Shown here: positions 1 to 8,930 of the stretch, one piece after another
How positions within the stretch are numbered: the stretch's first letter is position 1
Layout: every line of letters starts with the position of its first letter
Assembly: GCF_009711345.1 (NCBI RefSeq)
Contig: NZ_SMMA01000044.1
Location: forward strand, 1 to 44,227
Direction of reading: 5' to 3'
Length of the DNA: 44,227 nucleotides
Origin: Pseudovibrio flavus
GTDB taxonomy: Bacteria > Pseudomonadota > Alphaproteobacteria > Rhizobiales > Stappiaceae
Notes under the pieces: model-generated
Databases searched by the model: none
What the model saw: only the letters and a program-made list of their open reading frames with translations
What the model was told of the DNA's origin: nothing
Program-made: the position numbers and the translations under genes

Positions 1-84
1 GGATTTTATCGCTCCCCAGATCAACTTAGGGCCTTTTCACTCTTCCTAAGCTGACCGTAAACGGGTGCGGGGGATATTTTTAAA

Positions 85-906
85 ATGACAAAGACTTTTG
101 AGAGCCCTGCAATCTCCATTGGCGAGGTGCAAGAGGCGCTAAAACGTATTCTTTCTTCCGACGGGTTCACACGCTCACCAAAGATTTCTCGGCTACTCAC
201 GTTTCTGGTTGAGGAGACACTTGCTGAACGCCACGAGGGCCTTAAGGAAATCACGATTGCAATCGAAGTCTTTGACCAGCCGACATCGTTTAACCCGCGC
301 GTGAACCCGATTGTGCGGGTGAATGCCTCCCGCCTACGCAATATTTTGCGGCTCTACTACAGCGAAGCTGGCTCCAGCGACCCTGTTCAGATCAAGATGG
401 CGGATGTTGGTTATGTTCCTGTCTTTCAAAGGAACATGCAGTTCATTCAAAATGATCTCAATGTCGCCGCAGAAACCCAGAGCCTGCAAGCAGCTCCAGC
501 ACAGCCGGAACAGGCTGCTTTGGCTGATACTGCAACCATAGCCGAGGCACAAACGCCAAGTGCCCCAACCGCCCAGCCTAACGAGCAAGGGGCACTTGCT
601 AACGAAGTCGCTGATGCGATTGACCAAGCCGTAGCGCGCCACGCCCGCGCCGTTCCTCAGGCGCGAGGTCTCTCCGCGCCAGCTTCCGTTGCCGTGGTGC
701 TTTCCTTCGGGCTTATCGTAGTGGTTGCACTTGCTTGGCAAAATATAACGAACCAAGGCGGTATCAACGTGCTGCAGCCGGGTATTCCGCATGTCTCAGC
801 TGCTGGGACAGACTTTATGCTGCTCTCCTGCACACAGACAAATGAGGATGCAGAAGAGACCATCAAGCTGGAGTGCCATTCACTTGGTTTAAACGGGGCG
901 AACTAA
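85..906 (+). CDS. wHTH-like N-terminal domain protein with one C-terminal membrane helix
   Basis: The 273-residue product begins with a domain (about residues 8-110) of the type found at the N-terminus of many alphaproteobacterial and acidobacterial signalling proteins. It has the pattern VEETLAER, LKEITIAIEVF, NPRVNPIVRVNASRLR and a terminal GYVPVF. That domain resembles a winged helix and usually precedes TolB/TPR or cyclase modules. Here it is followed only by an Ala/Gln/Pro-rich linker (about 130-200), one hydrophobic helix (about 203-219) and a short tail with two cysteines, so the usual effector part is missing. A GGGGG-rich Shine-Dalgarno sequence precedes the ATG. A membrane-tethered DNA-binding or scaffold role is a guess. 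The gene is convergent with glcF and shares a hairpin with it. I do not know a characterised homologue. Confidence 0.75.
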   Translation: MTKTFESPAISIGEVQEALKRILSSDGFTRSPKISRLLTFLVEETLAERHEGLKEITIAIEVFDQPTSFNPRVNPIVRVNASRLRNILRLYYSEAGSSDPVQIKMADVGYVPVFQRNMQFIQNDLNVAAETQSLQAAPAQPEQAALADTATIAEAQTPSAPTAQPNEQGALANEVADAIDQAVARHARAVPQARGLSAPASVAVVLSFGLIVVVALAWQNITNQGGINVLQPGIPHVSAAGTDFMLLSCTQTNEDAEETIKLECHSLGLNGAN

Positions 907-914
907 ACGCCCCG
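894..914. terminator. Hairpin shared by the first gene and glcF
   Basis: A 7-bp perfect GC stem (CGGGGCG / CGCCCCG, loop of 7) overlaps the stop codon of the first gene. On the minus strand it is followed by TTT, so it best serves as the end of the glcDEF transcript. On the plus strand it has no clear U-run. Confidence 0.5.
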
Positions 915-936
915 CCACCTTTGCCTTGCCGCAGGT

Positions 937-2244
937 TTACGCGTTCAGCACCTCTGGTTTTTGCCCACCATAGACCCAGTCCAGCAGTTCAACAGTATGG
1001 ATCACGGGTACATCCATTGCCGTTCCCAACTGTGTGATGCAGCCAATATTGCCTGTTGCTACCGCCTGCGGCTGGGTAGAGAGAATGTTCTTCGCCTTGC
1101 GGGCTTTCAACTGCTCGGCAATCTCCGGCTGCAAAATGTTATAGGTGCCTGCTGATCCGCAGCAAAGGTGCCCTTCTGGAACGTCTTTGACATTGAAGCC
1201 TGCCGCCTTCAGAAGCGACTTTGGTTCCTTGGTGATTTTTTGCCCATGCTGCATAGAACATGCGGAGTGGTAGGCAAGGGTCATATCCGGTTCAACTACA
1301 GGCTCACCAAGGTCAATCGAGCAAAGGAACTCGGAGATATCCTTAGCCAGCGCCGCTACCTGCTCAGCTTTTTTAGCATAAGCCGGATCATTCTTCAGCA
1401 TGTGGCCATAGTCTTTTACCGTTGTTCCGCAGCCTGAAGCGGTAATCACAATGCCATCCAGCTTCTTGCCATCCTTCTCAGAAAGCCAAGCGTCGATATT
1501 CCGGCGGGCACTTTCCAGCGCGGCTTCTTCTTTGCCCATATGATGAACGAGCGCCCCGCAGCACTCCTCTGCTTTTGCAAAAACAACCTCATAGCCCTGA
1601 CGGGTGAGAAGGCGAACAGTGGCATCATTGATTGACGGCGAGAGCACCTTTTGGGCGCAACCCTGCATCAGCAGAACGCGGCCCTTACTCTCCTGCAGGG
1701 GCGTAATCTCATGCTGATCAGCGTAAACGGAAGGTACCGGTACCTTTGACGGAGCAAGAGCCAGCATGGCTGACAAGCGACGGAACGGCCCACCAAGGGA
1801 CTTAAGAGGACGCGCCAACGGCTTAGCGTAATGTGCCGCAATCAATGCCCAACGAAAGCGTTTTGGGTGCGGGAAAATGAACGCCAGTAATGCGCGTAAA
1901 ACGCGATCATGTAGCGGGCGCTTGTAAGTCTTTTCGATATGCGCACGGGCATGATCCACCAGATGCATGTAATGCACGCCGGATGGACATGTGGTCATGC
2001 AGGCCAGACAGGATAGACAGCGATCTATGTGTTTGACCACGCGAGCGTCTGCCGGACGATCATTTTCCAACATATCCTTGATGAGATAGATGCGCCCTCG
2101 CGGGCTATCTAGCTCATCACCCAGTAGCGTGAAGGTTGGACAGGTTGCGGTACAAAACCCGCAATGAACGCACTTACGCAGAATTTGTTCAGCATCTGCA
2201 ACACCGGGGTCTTCAAGCTGTTTTGCAGTAAAGTTCGTTTGCAT
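937..2244 (-). CDS. glcF: Glycolate oxidase iron-sulfur subunit GlcF
   Basis: This 435-residue protein is the iron-sulfur subunit of membrane-associated glycolate oxidase, which oxidises glycolate to glyoxylate and passes electrons to the respiratory chain. Two ferredoxin-type 4Fe-4S motifs are visible (Cys25/28/31/35 and Cys76/79/82/86, each ending CP). Two CCG motifs follow (Cys228-229 and Cys361-362), as in the GlcF/LutA/HdrB family. The length is normal for GlcF. The gene lies one base after glcE and is the last of a three-gene operon glcD-glcE-glcF, ending at a hairpin shared with the convergent neighbour. Lactate or other 2-hydroxyacid oxidases share this architecture, but the D-E-F order makes glycolate oxidase the best call. 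Confidence 0.95.
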   Translation of the reverse strand: MQTNFTAKQLEDPGVADAEQILRKCVHCGFCTATCPTFTLLGDELDSPRGRIYLIKDMLENDRPADARVVKHIDRCLSCLACMTTCPSGVHYMHLVDHARAHIEKTYKRPLHDRVLRALLAFIFPHPKRFRWALIAAHYAKPLARPLKSLGGPFRRLSAMLALAPSKVPVPSVYADQHEITPLQESKGRVLLMQGCAQKVLSPSINDATVRLLTRQGYEVVFAKAEECCGALVHHMGKEEAALESARRNIDAWLSEKDGKKLDGIVITASGCGTTVKDYGHMLKNDPAYAKKAEQVAALAKDISEFLCSIDLGEPVVEPDMTLAYHSACSMQHGQKITKEPKSLLKAAGFNVKDVPEGHLCCGSAGTYNILQPEIAEQLKARKAKNILSTQPQAVATGNIGCITQLGTAMDVPVIHTVELLDWVYGGQKPEVLNA

Positions 2245-2245
2245 T

Positions 2246-3466
2246 TCAAACCCCTACGTACATACGACCGGGATTGAGAATCCCTTTTGGATCAAGCTGT
2301 TTTTTCAAAGAGCGGGTAAGCAGTGCTAATGCTGGATCTTGCGGCTGAAAGACCTCTATCGAACCGCGATCCGAAGCCGATCCCCTAATAAGCGTTGCGT
2401 GGCCTCCGCCTGCTTGCGCAATGGCTTGGCGGATTTCCAAAGCAGGATTATCACCGCCATTAAACTCAGCGATCAACAGCCCCCCAGCCCAGTCGCGCAG
2501 CACTTTGGAAGCACCCAGTTGCTGTAAGCGTTGCACAACGCTTTCTGAGTGGGTTGGTGCAACAGATATGCGCCATAGCGGCGCTTCCCCGCCCTCTTCA
2601 AAAGCTTCAAGACGGCGAATGGAACGCCAAAGGGCCCGTGAGCCCTCGTTCTTTAAGACATCAATGCTTCCAAATGGCTTTAGCAAGGAGCGTAGTGTCT
2701 CGACACGGTAGTTGACGGACTTCTCAACACCTTCCAAACGAAGAACTGTCAGCGTCTTATCTATCGCGCCAAGTTCCGCAGAAAGCCGATCATCATACTG
2801 CAGTGGAAGGAAAGCAGCGGATGATACTTCCGCTGAAGAGCCCATTGCAGCGGACATTGCTTCACTCGCCTCAGCGCCGCTAAGTCCCTTAACCACGACA
2901 GTCTCTTCAAGAGCGGCAGCAGGCATCACCTTTAGTGTCAACTCACTGGCAACGCCCAGTGTTCCCCAAGATGAACAGAAGGCGCGAGCGATATCGTAGC
3001 CGGTCACGTTTTTCACCACACGGCCACCGGCTTTGAATATCTCGCCGCGTCCCGATACTCCGTGAATGCCCAGCACATGATCGCGAGCTGCACCAGCTTT
3101 CAAGCGGCGCGACCCTGCCAAGTTGGTGGCGCATACGCCTGCAAGCGTGCCCTTACCGTAGCCGGTTCCCAAAACACCGCCATAATCTACCGGTTCAAAG
3201 GCAAGCTCCTGTCCATGCTCAGAGAGTAGAGCTTCAATTTCAGCAATTGGAGTGCCTGCTTTTGCGGTTAGCACCAATTCCGCAGGCTCATAATCGACAA
3301 TGCCGCTCAGGTTCTCTAGTGAGAGCGTATAGGCAACCTGCACTGGCCTGCCCAGCTGGCGCTTGGAACCAGAACCAATTATTTCCATTGGTGTTTCTTC
3401 AGCCGCCGCCCAGCTTAGAACCTTAGCCAGTTCATCTTGGGTTTCGGGTTTAAAGCAATCGCTCAT
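2246..3466 (-). CDS. glcE: Glycolate oxidase FAD-binding subunit GlcE
   Basis: This 406-residue protein has the type-2 FAD-binding (PCMH) fold. It shows a short N-terminal FAD segment (SGSKRQLGRP), the LVLTAKAGTPIAEIE strand, GGVLGTGYGKGTLAGVCATN, and the VKNVTGYDIARAFCSSWGTLG segment that is characteristic of GlcE. It is the smaller FAD subunit that works with GlcD and GlcF in glycolate oxidation. It sits 68 bases after glcD and one base before glcF, so translation with glcF is probably coupled. Nothing is missing compared with E. coli-type GlcE. Confidence 0.93.
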   Translation of the reverse strand: MSDCFKPETQDELAKVLSWAAAEETPMEIIGSGSKRQLGRPVQVAYTLSLENLSGIVDYEPAELVLTAKAGTPIAEIEALLSEHGQELAFEPVDYGGVLGTGYGKGTLAGVCATNLAGSRRLKAGAARDHVLGIHGVSGRGEIFKAGGRVVKNVTGYDIARAFCSSWGTLGVASELTLKVMPAAALEETVVVKGLSGAEASEAMSAAMGSSAEVSSAAFLPLQYDDRLSAELGAIDKTLTVLRLEGVEKSVNYRVETLRSLLKPFGSIDVLKNEGSRALWRSIRRLEAFEEGGEAPLWRISVAPTHSESVVQRLQQLGASKVLRDWAGGLLIAEFNGGDNPALEIRQAIAQAGGGHATLIRGSASDRGSIEVFQPQDPALALLTRSLKKQLDPKGILNPGRMYVGV

Positions 3467-3534
3467 GACGTCCGTTTGCCCCTAATTTCGTGCGCTTATG
3501 CGCTCATCTTGTTGTTCCCCAGCACTCTTCAATT

Positions 3535-5031
3535 CTAGAAGCGAGGAATATCCGGAAATGGCAAAGCGCCTTTGTGAACGTGCATTTTGCCCAGTTCTGC
3601 GCAGCGATGGAGGACTGGGAATACCTTGCCCGGATTGAGAAGATGCTTCTCGTCGAAGGCGCACTTAACGCGCTGCTGCAGCTTCAAATCATCTTCCGAG
3701 AACATCTCGCCCATGAGGTCTCGTTTCTCGATGCCAACGCCGTGCTCGCCTGTCAGAACGCCGCCAACCTCTACGCAAAGCTTGAGAATATCAGCACCAA
3801 AGTCCTCGGCAGCTTGTAGTTCGCCCGGCTTGTTCGCATCGTAAAGGATGAGCGGGTGCAGGTTTCCATCTCCAGCGTGAAAGACGTTGGCACATCTTAG
3901 GCCGTGCTTCAGCCCAAGTTCCTGCATGCGCCCCAGCACTTCTGGTAGAGCCTTGCGGGGAATTGTGCCATCCATACAAAGATAATCCGGTGAGATGCGA
4001 CCAACTGCGGGGAAGGCTGACTTACGCCCAGCCCAGAAGGTTGCCCTCTCCTCCTCGCTATTGGAAACACGAAGGTAGGAGGACTGGTTTTCTTCTGCGA
4101 TCTTGGCAACGGCTGCCAATAGGTCGTCAACTTCAGCTTCCGGTCCGTCCAGCTCGATAATCATCAAGGCTTCAACGTCCTTGGGGTATCCAGCATGAAC
4201 GAAGTCTTCCGCTGCATCGATGGCAAGCTTATCCATAAGCTCCATACCGCCGGGAATGATGCCCGCCCCGATAATTTGGGCAACGCACTGACCGGCCGCT
4301 TCTGAAGAAGGAAAGCCTACTAGAGCCGCCCGCGCTGTTTCCGGCTTTTGCAAAATACGAACGGTGACTTCTGTAACAACGCCAAGCAGGCCTTCTGACC
4401 CCGTCATCAGTGCGAGGAAATCATAGCCTTCACTGTCTAGGTGCTTGCCGCCCAAGCGGATAACCTCGCCGGTGATCAGAACCATTTCCAGACCCAGAAC
4501 ATTGTTGGTCGTCAGGCCATACTTCAGAGAGTGAACGCCGCCAGAGTTTTCTGCGATGTTACCGCCGATGGAGCAAGCGATCTGCGAGGATGGGTCCGGA
4601 GCGTAGTAAAATCCTTCGTGCTCAACGGCCCGTGTAATGCCCAAGTTGGTTACACCCGGCTGCACCACAACTGCGCGATTGGCAAAGTCGATATCCAGCA
4701 CGCGATTGAACTTCATCATGGAGATCAGTACGCCATCTTCCAAAGGCAAAGCTCCACCAGACAGCGAGGTTCCAGCTCCACGCGGCACGACCTTAACATC
4801 GTTGTCGTAACAGTATTTCAGCACTTTGGAGAGCTGCTCTACCGTTTCAGGAAGCACAACAACCAGAGGCATTTGCCGGTAGGCGGTTAGGGCATCAGTC
4901 TCGTAAGGGCGAAGCTCCGTGTCATCATGAATTACCCCTTCACCCGGCACGATCTCTTGCAGGGCGCGGATAATCGCAGCTCTGTTAGCGAGCGTCTCCT
5001 GTGAGGGTTTGGGCATTGCTATGCCTGACAT
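3535..5031 (-). CDS. glcD: Glycolate oxidase catalytic FAD subunit GlcD
   Basis: The 498-residue product is the FAD-linked catalytic subunit of glycolate oxidase (FAD-binding type 2 followed by FAD-oxidase C-terminal domain). Visible landmarks are the FAD pyrophosphate loop PRGAGTSLSGGALP, the segment SIGGNIAENSGGVHSLKYG, and the C-terminal His motifs FHAGDGNLHP and TGEHGVGIEKRD that line the substrate/metal site. It is the first gene of glcDEF. A GGGAGACTG ribosome site precedes the ATG. A second in-frame Met five codons later would lose that spacing. The divergent LysR gene 142 bases away is the natural candidate regulator. Confidence 0.95.
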   Translation of the reverse strand: MSGIAMPKPSQETLANRAAIIRALQEIVPGEGVIHDDTELRPYETDALTAYRQMPLVVVLPETVEQLSKVLKYCYDNDVKVVPRGAGTSLSGGALPLEDGVLISMMKFNRVLDIDFANRAVVVQPGVTNLGITRAVEHEGFYYAPDPSSQIACSIGGNIAENSGGVHSLKYGLTTNNVLGLEMVLITGEVIRLGGKHLDSEGYDFLALMTGSEGLLGVVTEVTVRILQKPETARAALVGFPSSEAAGQCVAQIIGAGIIPGGMELMDKLAIDAAEDFVHAGYPKDVEALMIIELDGPEAEVDDLLAAVAKIAEENQSSYLRVSNSEEERATFWAGRKSAFPAVGRISPDYLCMDGTIPRKALPEVLGRMQELGLKHGLRCANVFHAGDGNLHPLILYDANKPGELQAAEDFGADILKLCVEVGGVLTGEHGVGIEKRDLMGEMFSEDDLKLQQRVKCAFDEKHLLNPGKVFPVLHRCAELGKMHVHKGALPFPDIPRF

Positions 5032-5173
5032 AAAGCAGTCTCCCAGCTTCCTTATGCACTACGCACGCAATATGTACGCAGTTCTCCATTTGGATGATTT
5101 GACTATATGTGACACAACCGCTTACCAATCGAAATAGCAATAATGTTGTAGAACCTTTTCCGCCGAGGCAATA

Positions 5174-6091
5174 ATGAGCCCAGTTACCGAAATGGAGATT
5201 TTCGCCCGAGTGGTGAGCGCAGGTGGCATGTCATCTGCAGCCCGTGAGCTTGGCATTTCTCCTGCGGTTGTTTCCAAGAAGATGCGACGACTTGAAGAGC
5301 GGCTTGGAACGAGGCTGTTGCAGCGAACAACGCGCCAAATTGCGCTCACAGAAGCTGGCCAAGGGTACTACGAGCGGGTTCGCACCATTTTATCCAGCAT
5401 CGAGGAAGCAGAGGCATTTGTTGCTACGGGCTCCGCGCAGGTGAGCGGTACTTTGCGTGTTTCCGCGCCAACATCCTTTGCCCGCATGCACATTGCTCCG
5501 CATCTCACGCGCTTTATGGAGGAGCACCCGCTCGTCCACATCGATCTGGACCTTTCAGATACCTTTGTCGATATCGTTGGCGAGGGGTACGACCTTGCAA
5601 TTCGCATTGGGCAACTGCCGGATTCCAGTCTGGTTGCCAAAAGACTTGCACCAATACACCGCGTTTTGTGCGCAACCTCCCAATATCTGGAAAGGCATGG
5701 ACCGGTTCATTCCCTGCAAGATCTTTCTGAAAACCACGCGTGCCTCGCTGCACGTCAGCAAGATACATGGCACCTTGAAGGCCCGGACGGCGACATGACT
5801 TTTCAATGTGTTGGCAGGCTGAGAACAAACTCCAGCGAAGTGGTTCGTGAGGCCCTACTTGCTGGAATGGGTGTAGCGCTCCGTTCTACTTGGGATGTCG
5901 GCGATGAACTGCGCACCGGAAAGCTGCAAGTGGTGCTACCCGACTACAAAGCAACAAGCCGCACCGGCCTTTACGCCGTTTATCCTTCCCGCCACCTGAC
6001 ACCGCCAAAGCTGCGCGCGTTCGTTGACTTTCTTGCATCCACCTATGGATCTGAGCCGTATTGGGACAAAGACCTTGAAGCTCGAGACTGA
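5174..6091 (+). CDS. LysR-family regulator, CrgA-like, divergent from glcDEF
   Basis: This 305-residue LysR-type regulator has an N-terminal winged HTH (about residues 1-60, with SSAARELGISPAVVSKKMRRLEERLG) and a periplasmic-binding-like effector domain from about residue 90. The helix-turn-helix and the LFQRTTR-like ending (LLQRTTRQIALTEAG) match the CrgA/AaeR-type group. A GAGG ribosome site lies just upstream of the ATG. The gene is divergent from glcD with 142 bases between the start codons, an arrangement in which LysR proteins usually control the neighbouring operon. A link to glycolate or glyoxylate sensing is inferred from position only. I found no clear dyad operator in the intergenic region. 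Confidence 0.9.
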   Translation: MSPVTEMEIFARVVSAGGMSSAARELGISPAVVSKKMRRLEERLGTRLLQRTTRQIALTEAGQGYYERVRTILSSIEEAEAFVATGSAQVSGTLRVSAPTSFARMHIAPHLTRFMEEHPLVHIDLDLSDTFVDIVGEGYDLAIRIGQLPDSSLVAKRLAPIHRVLCATSQYLERHGPVHSLQDLSENHACLAARQQDTWHLEGPDGDMTFQCVGRLRTNSSEVVREALLAGMGVALRSTWDVGDELRTGKLQVVLPDYKATSRTGLYAVYPSRHLTPPKLRAFVDFLASTYGSEPYWDKDLEARD

Positions 6092-6232
6092 GTACAGCTG
6101 CTGCGGTGCGACAGATTGTCCACACAAAAGTGTAGCAAATCCAAATACAAACCATAGAGTGTATATTATAGGTCTTATTACCTAAATTCCACGGAGGTCC
6201 GCCTCTGATGAGAAAAATGAAAGAGGGTCGCC

Positions 6233-6631
6233 ATGAAACTTTTTAGCGCTGTTGCTGCAGTTGCGCTGCTTATGTCTGGTTCGGCTGCTTTAGCTGACGC
6301 AGACCTGAAAGCCGGTCAGAAGGTTTTCAAAAAATGTAAGGCCTGCCACGCTGTTGGTGAGAAGGCGAGAAACAAGGTCGGCCCTCAGCTGAACGGGGTA
6401 GTTGGCGCCGATTGGGGCCACATCCAAGGCTATAAATACTCCAAAGCGCTGAAAGCTGGCAAAGAAGAAGGCCGCGTCTGGGATGATGAGACACTTGCAG
6501 CATACTTGCGCAAGCCTAAGGACGTGATCCCTAAAGGCAAAATGGCATTTGCCGGCCTGCGTAAGGACAAGGATATCGTCAACGTGATTGCCTATCTTGA
6601 GCAGTTCAACGCAGACGGCACCAAGAAGTAA
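6233..6631 (+). CDS. Periplasmic class I cytochrome c (c2/c550-like)
   Basis: The 132-residue precursor has a signal peptide of about 21 residues (hydrophobic core AVAAVALLMSGSAALA). The haem-binding CKACH is at Cys35-Cys38-His39 and a distal Met ligand is at about 104 (PKGKMAF), so this is a soluble monohaem cytochrome c that shuttles electrons between periplasmic or membrane partners. The size fits small c2/c550 proteins. Two out-of-frame ATGs (6208, 6217) lie just upstream; the GAGGGTCGCC ribosome site selects 6233. It is monocistronic, between the LysR gene and a good terminator. The redox partner cannot be told from the window; glycolate oxidase nearby feeds quinone and is not an obvious one. 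Confidence 0.92.
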   Translation: MKLFSAVAAVALLMSGSAALADADLKAGQKVFKKCKACHAVGEKARNKVGPQLNGVVGADWGHIQGYKYSKALKAGKEEGRVWDDETLAAYLRKPKDVIPKGKMAFAGLRKDKDIVNVIAYLEQFNADGTKK

Positions 6632-6658
6632 GGCACTGCCTACTTTTTGAAGAGTTTG

Positions 6659-6686
6659 AAGGAGCGACCAATGGTGGCTCCTTTTT
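6659..6686 (+). terminator. Intrinsic terminator of the cytochrome c gene
   Basis: Stem AAGGAGC / GCTCCTT, extended by ACC/GGT inside, closes directly onto a TTTTT run 28 bases after the cytochrome stop codon. Confidence 0.85.
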
Positions 6687-6800
6687 CTATTAGAGCTGTT
6701 AGGTTTGGCCGAAGGCGCTTCCTGCGCTTTTTGATCTTGCCGATTATGGTCGCAGCGCTATAGATCAAAGATCGACTATTTACGTGAATGCTCTGTTTCT

Positions 6801-7523
6801 ATGGCTTCCACTCCCCTTCCCCAGACAGTCGGCATTTTTTCAGGATGCTTGACCAGCCTTTACAGACCACAGGTGATAGAGGCTACGGCCCTGGCTCTCA
6901 CCCGTTTGGGGTTTGATGTTGATGTTCCCATGGTTCAAAGCTGCTGCGGCCGAGTAGCTGCACAAAGCGGTGATACCGCAGAAGCCCTGCGCTTGTCGGA
7001 AGAGGTTATCGACCAGTTCTCGCGTTACGATGCGGTTGTTTCTCCCACCCCCTCCTGCGCTTTGACGATGACGGGCTACGCCGTTCAACAGCCAAGTAAT
7101 TCCAGCTGGCAGCGTCGATGTAGAAAGCTGGCCCGCAAAACCTATGATCTAGCAAGTTTTTTGGAGCTAGCTCTTCGCAACCGTCCTGAGCAGGCATTTA
7201 GATACCATGGCCGCGTCGCCTTGCTGCAGCAACAGGCTGTGCCCTCATTACTTGGTAGCGACTCGCCGCTTCGCCGCTTGTTGGAAAAATCGAATGGCAT
7301 TGAGGTTCTCCCGCTTCGGGACATGCTTCCTCACGCTGGTCTGACAGCTCATTCACAGGCAAATTCAATGACTTCGTTAACACCAAACCTCATAGAATCC
7401 ATAAGAGAGTGTGGTGCAGGTCTGGTAACTGGTGATGAAATTGGCCTGCTGATTGAACTCAAAAGCGCCTTAAGGAGAGTTGGCTCCGGCGTGGAGGTTA
7501 TGCATTTTTCCGAAATACTCTGA
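6801..7523 (+). CDS. Degenerate LutA/YkgE-like (Fe-S)-binding protein
   Basis: The 240-residue product has the length and layout of LutA/YkgE, the CCG-domain subunit of the LutABC lactate oxidase. The first half keeps Cys16, the Cys48-Cys49-Gly motif and Cys86 (SPTPSC). In the second half the family's second cysteine set is gone: the segment expected to carry the HDSCH-like motif reads ALLQQQAVPSLLG and no second CCG follows. The C-terminal GDEIGLLIELKSALRR and VMHFSEIL still match the LutA ending. No lutB or lutC is present, so it cannot work as a normal LutA here. It may be a repurposed half-cluster protein or a decaying paralogue. The start at 6801 has no strong ribosome site, but neighbouring GTG/ATG codons are out of frame. 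Confidence 0.75.
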   Translation: MASTPLPQTVGIFSGCLTSLYRPQVIEATALALTRLGFDVDVPMVQSCCGRVAAQSGDTAEALRLSEEVIDQFSRYDAVVSPTPSCALTMTGYAVQQPSNSSWQRRCRKLARKTYDLASFLELALRNRPEQAFRYHGRVALLQQQAVPSLLGSDSPLRRLLEKSNGIEVLPLRDMLPHAGLTAHSQANSMTSLTPNLIESIRECGAGLVTGDEIGLLIELKSALRRVGSGVEVMHFSEIL

Positions 7524-7841
7524 ACCATTAAATCGATTTAACTACATAGTTCAAATGGATTTGACCAGAAATACTTTACTGAAGTTGCGCAAGGCGCCTC
7601 ATTGGAAACATAGATTTCGCTGATACTTATCGATTCCAGAAATAAGCATGACAGCGTTGCTACGTATTATCTGAATTAACAACGTGTTCGCACAAAAGAC
7701 ACTTGTATTATTACGAGACAATAGGTTAGGCATCACCCAGATGCCAGAATACGGCACATAACCACCTTGGCAAAGTAGCAGCCGATTGGGGAATACACCC
7801 TCCGATGTGGCGCAGACTGAATATGGGAGCCCTGTAAACTA
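7524..7841. other. 318-base gene-free stretch upstream of fba
   Basis: No ORF with coding character is seen. It starts with a perfect 14-bp palindrome, TTAAATCGATTTAA at 7528-7541, four bases after the LutA-like stop codon. The right end carries a GGGAG ribosome site before the aldolase ATG. The promoter of fba must lie here, but no -35/-10 pair stands out. Confidence 0.5.
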
Positions 7842-8912
7842 ATGGTCAAGCTCAAACCTGGCGTTGTCTTCGGGGAAGATTATAAAGCACTGTTGGAAGC
7901 ATGCCGCGATGGCAAATATGCCCTTCCAGCTGTCAACGTGGTTGGTACCAATTCTGTAAACGCTGTTATGGAAGCGGCTGCGGCCAACAAGACCGACATT
8001 ATCATCCAGCTTTCTAACGGCGGTGCCCAGTTTTACGCGGGACAAGGCATGAGCGATAGCTTTGAAGCTAAAGTTCTTGGTGCCGTTTCCTGCGCCCAGC
8101 ACGTACACCTTCTGGCAGAGCATTACGGCATTGCCGTTGTTCTCCATACCGACCATGCAAACCGCAAGCTCATTCCTTGGGTTGAAGCGCTGATCAAGCA
8201 TGGCGAAGACTTCTACAAAAAGAACGGAAAGCCGCTATTCACGTCTCACATGCTCGACCTTTCCGAAGAGTCTCTTGAGGACAATCTCTCCGAGAGCGAG
8301 CGCATGCTTAAGCTGATGGCGCCGCTGCAGATGAGCCTCGAAATCGAGCTCGGCGTAACCGGTGGTGAAGAAGACGGCGTTGGTTCCGACGACGATATCT
8401 CTGCTGACAACGCGAAGCTCTACACGCAGCCGTCTGAGGTTCTTGAAGCGTACAAGCGCTTGAAAGATCTGGGACACTTCTCCGTTGCAGCATCCTTTGG
8501 CAACGTGCACGGCGTTTACAAGCCGGGCAACGTGAAGCTTCGCCCTGAAATCCTACGTGAGAGCCAGAAGCTGGTTGCTGAAACCTATGGCCTTGGCGAA
8601 AATCCTGTACCGCTCGTCTTCCACGGTGGCTCTGGTTCCGACAAGGACAAGATTGCAGAAAGCCTGAACTACGGCGTGTTCAAAATGAACATCGACACCG
8701 ATACACAGTTCGCTTTTGCCGAGCCAATCGGCAAGTACGTTGACGACAACCCCGCCGCCTTTAAGCACCAGATCGACCCAACAACCGGCGCTCCTTACAA
8801 GAAGCTCTACGATCCGCGTAAATGGCTTCGTGCCGGCGAAGTTGGCATTCGTGAGCGTCTCGCTGAAGCCTGTCAGGATTTGCAGTGCACCGGCAAGACG
8901 CTGGTTGGCTAA
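7842..8912 (+). CDS. fbaA: Class II fructose-bisphosphate aldolase
   Basis: This 356-residue enzyme reversibly splits fructose 1,6-bisphosphate into glyceraldehyde 3-phosphate and dihydroxyacetone phosphate in glycolysis/gluconeogenesis. It matches the E. coli FbaA-type (class IIA) length and motifs. HTDHA places the catalytic Asp104 and zinc ligand His105; two further zinc ligands are His223 (FGNVHGVYKPG) and His261 (VFHGGSGS). The phosphate-binding GVFKMNIDTDTQFAF is intact, as is the ELGVTGGEEDGV segment. It is monocistronic with its own terminator. A GGGAG site precedes the ATG. Confidence 0.96.
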   Translation: MVKLKPGVVFGEDYKALLEACRDGKYALPAVNVVGTNSVNAVMEAAAANKTDIIIQLSNGGAQFYAGQGMSDSFEAKVLGAVSCAQHVHLLAEHYGIAVVLHTDHANRKLIPWVEALIKHGEDFYKKNGKPLFTSHMLDLSEESLEDNLSESERMLKLMAPLQMSLEIELGVTGGEEDGVGSDDDISADNAKLYTQPSEVLEAYKRLKDLGHFSVAASFGNVHGVYKPGNVKLRPEILRESQKLVAETYGLGENPVPLVFHGGSGSDKDKIAESLNYGVFKMNIDTDTQFAFAEPIGKYVDDNPAAFKHQIDPTTGAPYKKLYDPRKWLRAGEVGIRERLAEACQDLQCTGKTLVG

Positions 8913-8930
8913 TCGCCTGCTCTTGAATTC

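Noticed and set aside
6169-6184. TAGGT...ACCTA repeat in front of the cytochrome c gene
   Set aside because: Five-base AT-rich arms; not distinguishable from chance.
6730-6769. Inverted repeat TTTGATCT...AGATCAAA before the LutA-like gene
   Set aside because: The arms are separated by 24 bases and AT-rich; chance pairing is likely and no regulator is suggested.
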